Assembly (NCBI GenBank): GCA_032878915.1
Contig: JAVQMG010000101.1
Span: forward strand, 2,336,501 to 2,400,500
Origin: Castanopsis chinensis
Taxonomy: Eukaryota > Streptophyta > Magnoliopsida > Fagales > Fagaceae
Direction of reading: 5' to 3'
DNA: 64,000 nucleotides
Shown here: positions 57,566-64,000 of the stretch, one piece after another
Numbering within the stretch: position 1 is the stretch's first letter
How the letters are laid out: each line of letters begins with the position of its first letter
Position numbers and translations under genes: made by a program
The notes under the pieces: generated by a model
Database searches by the model: none
The model's input: only the letters and a program-made list of their open reading frames with translations
Told to the model about the DNA's origin: nothing

Positions 57566-58740
57566 CCAAACAAAAATAAAAACTCCCCCGTCAACATTTT
57601 TTTTAGACCATTCATAATGGTGCTTTCTCCAATCCTCATATACGCATCCATCATACAGTTGGAATGCAGTGATCATCTTTTGAAAGGAAGATAAACCTTC
57701 CCATTACAATGACACCTTTTAATACCTCTTTCCAGACTGAATATAAGTTTTTGATGGAGATTTTACATATCAATCCTAATAGATGCTAATAAGATTTCAT
57801 GATGGCAATGCATATTTTCCTTAAATTATGTCAAAAGTTAATTTGGAAATATAATTTAAGGCCTACGTGAGAAAAAGACTATTGTGGACATGATGGCCAT
57901 GTTTTATTGCGAGACATGTGGGCATGGGGTTGGAAATATATTAATATAAAAATTAAAAAAAAAAAAAAAAAGGTTTCAACGTTAATGGGTAACGGTTACA
58001 AGACAATTCGACCATGTGGCCATTGACATAATTAACCCACTAGACATGGGTTTAATGACATTCCTCACCTTTGCTTGCACCAATGGCGATTTCCAGACCT
58101 ACCTTCAGGTTTGCGGTTTTTTTTTTTTTTTTTGAGAAACAAACACACACACAAGGGAAAGAGAAAAGTGTTCTAACACAATAGCACATCACAACTTAAT
58201 TTAAAAGTCATGGTAACTTTTAAGAAAGGGTGGGACAAGTTATCTTACACACAAAGGCACACATTCAGGTTTGCATTTGAAAGATATAATACTGATACAA
58301 TTATATCAATGATGGGAGTTTAGTGTTGTTTGTTGCCAAAAGTATTTATTTTACTCCTTTTGTCTTCATAATAATGCAAGCATTACTTGGTGAATGCGGG
58401 ATATATCGGTACATGAAGGGATATTGTGGGCTATGCAAACATGAACGGTACAACGTAGCAGACATTTGTCGCAGAAGCCGACCATGGGGCATGCACATTC
58501 AATACATACTGAGATTTTTCTTGAGGAAACATTCACTACTGAGATGAGAGAACATCTTAGCATTTGAAAAAATATATGGCAAATTTTTGCAGTGGAAGCC
58601 AAACTATAATTATATATCTTAACAAGTGAAGATTGTTGTGGCTAATATGGCAGTTCATAACTTCGCTAGGGAGCATACAATTAAGGATATTCAATTCTAA
58701 CTAATTTGAGATTTTGCAAAACCACTCTACCATGAGAGTG
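57566..58740. other. Intergenic, no gene seen
   Basis: No gene family recognised; short frames around 58323-58602 on both strands look random. A short retroposon is at 58104-58274. The end (58740-58772) carries GTTTTCCTCTCAGAAAGAGG, a satellite A motif, directly joined to satellite B sequence. Confidence 0.5.
58104..58274 (-). mobile_element. Short truncated retroposon with 11-bp target duplication
   Basis: TTCAGGTTTGC occurs at 58104-58114 and 58264-58274. The 149-bp insert begins GG and a T tract, then GAGAAACAAACACACACACA and AGTGTTCTAACAC. The segment after the tail resembles those of the insertions at 16165-16261 and 23951-24035. Confidence 0.6.
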
Positions 58741-58774
58741 AGTTTTCCTCTCAGAAAGAGGGAAAAAAAAAAGC

Positions 58775-58976
58775 TTATATGAACTTAGTAAATATAAAAG
58801 ATTGTTCTAGCACATTAATGCTATTATGAGACCAAGTAACCCAAAACTTGTGTCTTATATCTAAAGATCATATGATATCATTATTTACAAAATAATAGTT
58901 GATTCATGTATATGACCAGAGTGCATATCTTTTCATGCCACTGAACACTTCTTTCATTTCCGATGCATATAATCAA
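58775..58976. repeat. Satellite B, part left of MULE-2
   Basis: Partial monomer with AACTTAGTAAATATAAAAGA at 58782, continuing to the insertion site of MULE-2. The monomer resumes at 60574 on the other side. Confidence 0.85.
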
Positions 58977-60573
58977 GGCGAAAATCACATTTTCGTCCCT
59001 ACATTTTCACGCGATTCCCACTTTGGTCTCTAAATTTTATTTTCACAATTTTTAGTTTTTATTTTGAAAAACACGTTCCTTTTTAATCCTTACCATTACT
59101 CATTTAACAGAATTATTCTACGTGGCAAACGGTCCAGCAGTAAATGCTGACGTGTTCATTAAAATAATATTTAAAAAATTATTTACATTTTTAAAAATAA
59201 TTTAATTTTTTTTAAAAAGCCACATCAGATAAAAATAATATAAAAATTTCTAACTTAATTATTTTTTTAAAAAAGAAAAGAAATTAGTTAAATTAATTTT
59301 TTTCTTTTTTTGGAAGAACATGAAGAACTCAGAACTATATGTTCATCATTTTCTTTGTGTTCTTGAACAAGAACAACAAGCACACTCCCACAGTCTCCCT
59401 CTCTCTCTTGTGTAAATTCTTTATATCTTGCTCACTCTCAAACTCATCAAAGGCTCTACGATTCATCACCCACCAGTCCTTCTTCTCCACCATTTGATCA
59501 GGCGACCTTGACTCCCTCAAGTAGCTCTTGGATAAGCTGTCTAGAGATGACCCATCAGTATGCTTCCACCATCTCCGATCTAATGGCTTTGCAGAACTAT
59601 GTAGGGGAGATGCTTCCACCATCTCTGATCTAAAACCCCTTTCTTATTACATTTTGAGATGTAAAATTTCTGGTTAATTTTTTGTATTTTAGAAGCCAAA
59701 TCCCATATTCATACTAAACCCAAAATCCAAATCCACTATACCAAGCCTCTCTAAACCTTGATTCACCACAGATCAACCAAGACTTCTCTAATGTCTCCAA
59801 TCAACAGTTTCGATTTGGGTTTTGAGCTTCACACCATATGAAGGCGATTGGTTGGTGAACCATGCCGTGATCAGATTCGAAAAGCTAAAGGGATTGGGTG
59901 TGTTTTTTGATCTCAGAGTCTGCGTTACTGTCTTCTTCTTCGATGACCCCTCAACTTCCATGGCTATGTGGGTTTGCTTTTCGAAGCTTTCTCACTATGT
60001 CTATGTCTTTGGGTCTCCATTACACTACAATGGCTTGACTTTGGGTTTGTTTGTGTTGACGGATTAAAGTTGTAAAATGGGTATTGTCAAGTTTCAACAT
60101 GCACTTGTAAAATGTTCTTTTTATTTTAAATTTGGATTCGTGTTCCTGTTTTTCTTGTTCAAGAACACAAAGAACACAAAGAAAATGAAGAACACACAGT
60201 TCTGAGTTCTTAATGTTCTGCCAAAAAAATAAAAAAAAAATTAATTTAACTAATTTCTTTTCTTTTTTTAAAAAATAATTAAGTTAGAAATTTTTATATT
60301 ATTTTTATCTGTTGTGGCTTTTTAAAAAAAAAATTAAATTGCTGATGTGGAATTTTTCAAAATGTAAATAATTTTTTTAATATTATTTTAATGAACACGT
60401 CAGCATTTACTGTTGGACCGTTTGCCACGTAAGATAATTCTGTTAAATGAGTAACGGTAAGGACTAAAACGGAATGAATTTTTCAAAATACGGACTAAAA
60501 GTGGTGAAAATAAAAGGTAGGGATCAAATTAGAAATTGCATGAAAATGTAGAGACGAAAATGTGGTTTTCGCC
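58977..60573. mobile_element. Mutator-like element in satellite B (MULE-2)
   Basis: 1597 bp with ~400-bp inverted ends: the left starts GGCGAAAATCACATTTTCGT and the right ends ATGTGGTTTTCGCC. Flanked by a 9-bp repeat with one mismatch (TATAATCAA 58968-58976, TATAACCAA 60574-60582). The ends are related to MULE-1 (shared GGCGAAAA, CATTTTCATGCGATTC-like, TCTGTTTGCCACGTA-like motifs). Neighbouring satellite monomers show the uninterrupted site (GCATATAATCAATGCTACC), confirming the boundaries. It has no transposase. The middle part is richer in GC and looks like acquired sequence. Confidence 0.88.
59376..60150. pseudogene. Putative captured gene fragment in MULE-2
   Basis: The interior between the inverted ends has higher GC and exon-like frames: on the minus strand (59335-59622) LDRRWWKHTDGSSLDSL and KKDWWVMNRRAFDEFESEQD, and on the plus strand (59822-60067) TPYEGDWLVNHAVIRFEKLK. 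I do not recognise the donor gene or its strand, so this is a compositional inference. Confidence 0.4.
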
Positions 60574-61345
60574 TATAACCAATACTATCTAACATCCCTA
60601 AAATAGCGTGGGTGGCCAATTGGTGAAGAGTGTAGATCATCATCTTTGAAGTTTAGCAACCACTTTAGATATAAACTATTGGCTAGGTAATATCCCATTG
60701 TGTACTTATTACCATTAATGGAATAATTAACTGTAGAAGCAACCTTTTATATGAACTTAGTAAACATAAAAGATTGTTCTAGAACATTAATACTATTATG
60801 AGACCAAGTAACCCAAAACTTGTATCTCATATCCAAAGATCATATGATATCATTACTTACAAAATAATAGTTGGTTCACGAATATGACCAGAGTGCATAT
60901 CTTTTGATACAACTGGACACTTCTTTCATTTCCGATGCATATAATCAAGGCTACCTAACGTCCCTAAAAATAGCGTGGGTGGCCAATAGATGAAGAGCGT
61001 AGATCACCATCTTTGAAGTTCGGTAACCACTTTGGATATAAACTATTGGCTAGGTAGCATCCCATTGTGTACTTATTACCATTGATGGAGTAATTAACTG
61101 TAGAAGCAACCTCTTATATGAACTTAGTAAACATATAAGATTGTTCTAAAACATTAATACCATTACGAGACCAAGTAACCCAAAATTGGTGTTTCATATC
61201 CAAAGATCATATGATGTCTTTGCTTACAAAATAATATTTGGTTTACGATTATGACCAGAGTACAAATCTTTTCATACCATTGGACATTTCTTTTATTTCC
61301 GATGCATATAATCAATACTACCTAACATCCCTAAAAATCATGGCC
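60574..61345. repeat. Satellite B, part right of MULE-2
   Basis: About two monomers with the landmark AACTTAGTAAACATA at 60754 and 61121 (spacing 367 bp). The array stops after CCTAACATCCCTAAAAATCA near 61339. Confidence 0.88.
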
Positions 61346-61439
61346 GGACCCACAATTCATATGAAAAAGGAGAGTATACATTTATTGTACTCTCGGAATA
61401 TGCAATAATTTTCTCTTTTTATTATATAGAAAATACTTT

Positions 61440-62170
61440 TAAAAAAAATAAAAATAAAAGAAGAGTACTAAAATCAAACTTGGCTAAAAAGAGAAACCAT
61501 CATACTTGCTATTGCTTACGATATAGTATTAGGTGCAGCGGGTTAGATGTAACACCTCACATTTGGCACTCACCCCCATATAAGAGGCGTTACATCTATC
61601 ACTATTACACATTGAATTTTCTCATTAAGTAAACATGATTACTCTAAGTCTTCCTCTAAAAAAAATGGATAAAAGAGTTGAAATTGAATCATACTTGCTA
61701 TTGCCTACGAGAAATTTAAAAAGAAAAAAACTATATTAAAATCAAACTTTGCTAAAAGGAGAAATTGTCGTGCTTGCTATTACATACGAGATAGTATTAA
61801 GTGTTGTGGGGATAGATGTAACGCCTCACATGTGCCATCCACCCCCATGTAAGAAACGTTACATCTATCCGTATTACACTTCAAATCTTCTCGTTAAATT
61901 AACACGGTTATTCTTTAAGTAAGTTTTTTTCTCAAAAAGAGGGAAAAAAATATTTTAAAATTGAATCATAATTGCTATCAGTTACGAGATAATTTAAAAA
62001 GAAAAAAGTATTAAAATCAAGCTTCGCTAAAATGAGAAACCGTCGGATTTGTTATTATTTACAAGACAGTATTAGGTATAGTGGAGTTAGGTGTAATGCT
62101 TCACAAGTTGCACTCACTCCTTTGTAAGAGGCGTTACTTCTAATTCCCATTACACATTAAATTTTCTCGT
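61440..62170. repeat. Satellite family A, second array
   Basis: Three monomers with the hairpin landmark starting near 61546, 61815 and 62090 (spacing 269 and 275 bp). They carry the same blocks as the array at 41691-44408, 17 kb away: TGCTATTGCTTACGATATAG, GATGTAACACCTCAC, GAGGCGTTACATCTATC, TACACATTGAATTTTCTC. Confidence 0.85.
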
Positions 62171-63180
62171 CGTTTATTATTATTATCAACTTTTACACTA
62201 TTTTTATAAATAAAAGTAAAAAACAAAAACAGAGGATAAGTGATTAAGAATTTGACCAAAATTATTGGTCAAATTGGGCTGTGACCGCTTCCTTGTGATG
62301 GCCATATAGCTGTGTGTGATAGCCATATAGCTGTGTGTGAGAATCAGCCCGTATCTCGTGTCACATAAAGCCAATATCCGATGCGGGCTTTCGGTGTGGT
62401 GCCAGCTCACCAACTGATGATAATGCCTTTTATTCGAAATCACAAATCCATCAAGTGGGCTGTGACCACGATGTTGATAGTAACATCTCGCTGGGTTGCT
62501 ATACAATTGCGAACATCTCCGAATTATGAAAAATAATTGAAACGACGATACATCTAATTATTAATTAGCTTCAGCTTCACTATTACAATGCATATCCTCA
62601 ATTTTGCTATCTTTGTCCGACACACCCTTCTCAAATAATATCATAATGATTATCAGATTATAAATCCAAAGCAGGCATTTGGCATTGCCCCAAAAAAATG
62701 TCTCAAAAAATATTTATTTTGCCATTAAATAATAGACTGAAAGTAGAAGATTTTGAATTTTAATTTTCTCGACACTAAACATTAATTAGTGTATTAATCT
62801 AATAATAATGAAATTTTGTTAATTCAGCTTATAAAGTTTTTTATTGTTTAATAAAAAATTTAAAAATTTAATTCCTACTTTTATAAAAAATTAATTAATA
62901 TCTTAATGTAACGATGAAAAATAATAATTAAAAGTGAACACGGTAAATTACCAAAAAATTATCTCTAAGAAAATTAGGTAATTAATTTTCACCAAAGTTA
63001 TCTACATTTATGTTAAAAATCGATCGATGTTATACCTTTTACGATGACGAAAAAGTAATGTGAAAGGAAAAGCACCTTCAAATTCCATCTTATCTATATA
63101 ATTTTATATAAAAAGTTACTGGTAGGTCCCATCTGATCAGCTCACTATTCAAAGTTCAATCGCTCCCATCCTTCCTCATT
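62171..63180. other. Intergenic, upstream of F-box gene
   Basis: No gene recognised. GCCATATAGCTGTGTGTGA is present twice in tandem at about 62299-62340. The last few hundred bases presumably include the F-box gene promoter. Confidence 0.5.
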
Positions 63181-63188
63181 CCTCAGCC

Positions 63189-63199
63189 ATATATATAAG
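63189..63199 (+). promoter_or_regulatory. TATA box of F-box gene
   Basis: CCATATATATAAG lies about 100 bases before the start codon at 63299, a suitable distance for transcription starting near 63225 with a short leader. It is the best TATA-like match in this region. Confidence 0.5.
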
Positions 63200-63298
63200 T
63201 CCATCCACTAATTAATTTAAATCCAATCATACAACAAAAAGAAATAAAGTTTTCCAAAGACACAAGTCGAGGAAATCAAATCAAAAAAAAAAAAAAAA

Positions 63299-64000
63299 AT
63301 GGATGGGTTCGATCGAATCCCTGACCCGCTCATACTTTTCATCTTCAACTCAATCTCCGACGTCAGGACTCTGATTCGGTGCCGAGCCGTGTCCAAGCGA
63401 TTCAACTCGCTGGTCCCTCAGACCGAGTCACTCCTCCTGAAGGTGGACTGCGTCATCTCCCCCGAGTCAGACGAGTCCGGCACGCCCTTCCTCAACTTCT
63501 TCAAAACCATCGTCAAGTCCGTCCGCAACCTTGTTTCTCTCTCCGCCAAGACCCACCCGGAGCTCCAAAACCTACCCGCCCGGTCCCATAACTGCCCCGC
63601 CCACATCCTCCGCGGGTTCGAGAGGATCCGGGACCTCGTCATCGAGCTCCCCGCCGGCGACCTCAAGCTCGACCGAAACGCCGTCGTGAAGTGGAAGGCC
63701 GAGTTCGGCAAAACCCTGGAAAACTGCGTAATCTTGGCATTCCGCGACATCAAGGCCTCAACCTCGACTCAAATCCCAGCGGAATTCGCCGACTTTGACT
63801 TCGCGGGAGGCCTGAAACTGAGGGTGGTGTGGACCATAAGCGCTCTGATAGCGGCGTCGGCTCGACACTACTTGCTGAGAGAGCTGGTGGAGGAGCACGA
63901 GGAGATAGAGAAGCTGGTTCTGACAGACAAGGAAGGCGAGGGCACGCTGGTGATGAACAAGGAAGGGCTGGCGGAGCTGAGAGCCGCCGGCGGGGTGGCG
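63299..64000 (+). CDS. F-box protein, At5g46170-like (3' end beyond window)
   Basis: Probable substrate-recognition subunit of an SCF ubiquitin ligase. The visible 234 codons are open and run off the window edge. The F-box lies at residues ~3-42 (FDRIPDPLILFIFNSISDV, RTLIRCRAVSKRFNSLVPQ). The following sequence matches, from memory, the conserved region of the Arabidopsis At5g46170/At4g18380 type: VDCVIS, GFERIRDLVIELPAGDL, KWKAEFGKTLENCVIL, GGLKLRVVWTISALIAASAR, HYLLRELV, and LVLTDKEGEGTLVMNKEGL. Family members are usually intronless. The ATG at 63299 is preceded by an oligo(A) leader and the F-box begins right after it. GC content is far higher than in the surroundings, as expected for an intact coding exon. 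The target substrate is unknown. Confidence 0.9.
   Translation, partial: MDGFDRIPDPLILFIFNSISDVRTLIRCRAVSKRFNSLVPQTESLLLKVDCVISPESDESGTPFLNFFKTIVKSVRNLVSLSAKTHPELQNLPARSHNCPAHILRGFERIRDLVIELPAGDLKLDRNAVVKWKAEFGKTLENCVILAFRDIKASTSTQIPAEFADFDFAGGLKLRVVWTISALIAASARHYLLRELVEEHEEIEKLVLTDKEGEGTLVMNKEGLAELRAAGGVA

Noticed and set aside
41691..62170. Regularly spaced hairpin repeats that could suggest a CRISPR-like array
   Set aside because: The units are ~280-bp eukaryotic satellite monomers with diverged sequence, not short identical repeats with unique spacers, and there are no cas genes.
62204..62506. Minus-strand 100-codon frame with repeated HSYMAIT
   Set aside because: The repeat reflects a short tandem DNA duplication; no recognisable domain or codon bias.
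63418..63753. Minus-strand 111-codon frame
   Set aside because: Antisense shadow of the GC-rich F-box coding exon.

Overview
This is an AT-rich nuclear window from a eudicot plant, probably a woody species. The grounds are plant-type split genes, plant L1-type LINEs with an RNase H domain, FAR1/MULE transposases and hAT, CACTA and Mutator-like elements. I cannot name the species. Only three host genes look real: a trehalose-6-phosphate phosphatase of eleven coding exons (12670-15764, +), an intronless NDR1/HIN1-like membrane protein (34582-35394, -), and an F-box gene cut by the window edge (63299-64000, +). They have no obvious joint function.

The rest is repeats, often nested. From 1 to 12 kb: a three-copy tandem repeat, a 1.5-kb Mutator-like element with ~350-bp terminal repeats and a perfect 9-bp target duplication sitting inside a small MITE, a hAT element with an 8-bp duplication, a CACTA element and a SINE. 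A second CACTA copy lies in the last TPP intron. At 22-29 kb: a solo LTR with 5-bp duplication, an inverted-repeat element with a 5'-truncated LINE inside it, and a scrambled 3.8-kb LINE inside one 17-bp duplication. At 34.5-45 kb: the NHL gene, a decayed FAR1-type MULE (35858-40179), a LINE/SINE chimera, a satellite array (family A) and a truncated NHL duplicate.

The most striking structure is 45433-55644. A hAT element with 8-bp duplication carries the first exon of a TMEM214-like gene. It is split by a 9-kb Mutator-like element with a perfect 9-bp duplication and 107-bp terminal repeats that are almost identical. That inner element encodes a nearly intact FAR1-type transposase (one in-frame stop) and also carries fragments of host genes for HOP/Sti1 and, probably, a YbaK-domain protein. 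From 55.7 to 62.2 kb two satellite families (A ~280 bp, B ~367 bp) are interspersed, with another gene-fragment-bearing Mutator-like element inserted in B.

Scattered throughout are tiny insertions of about 15-25 bp, each a short tail plus an oligo(A) or oligo(T) tract between 11-17-bp direct repeats. They look like extremely truncated LINE insertions. Two lie in satellite monomers, where sibling monomers show the empty or near-empty site. All domain and family names come from reading the translations; no database search was possible.
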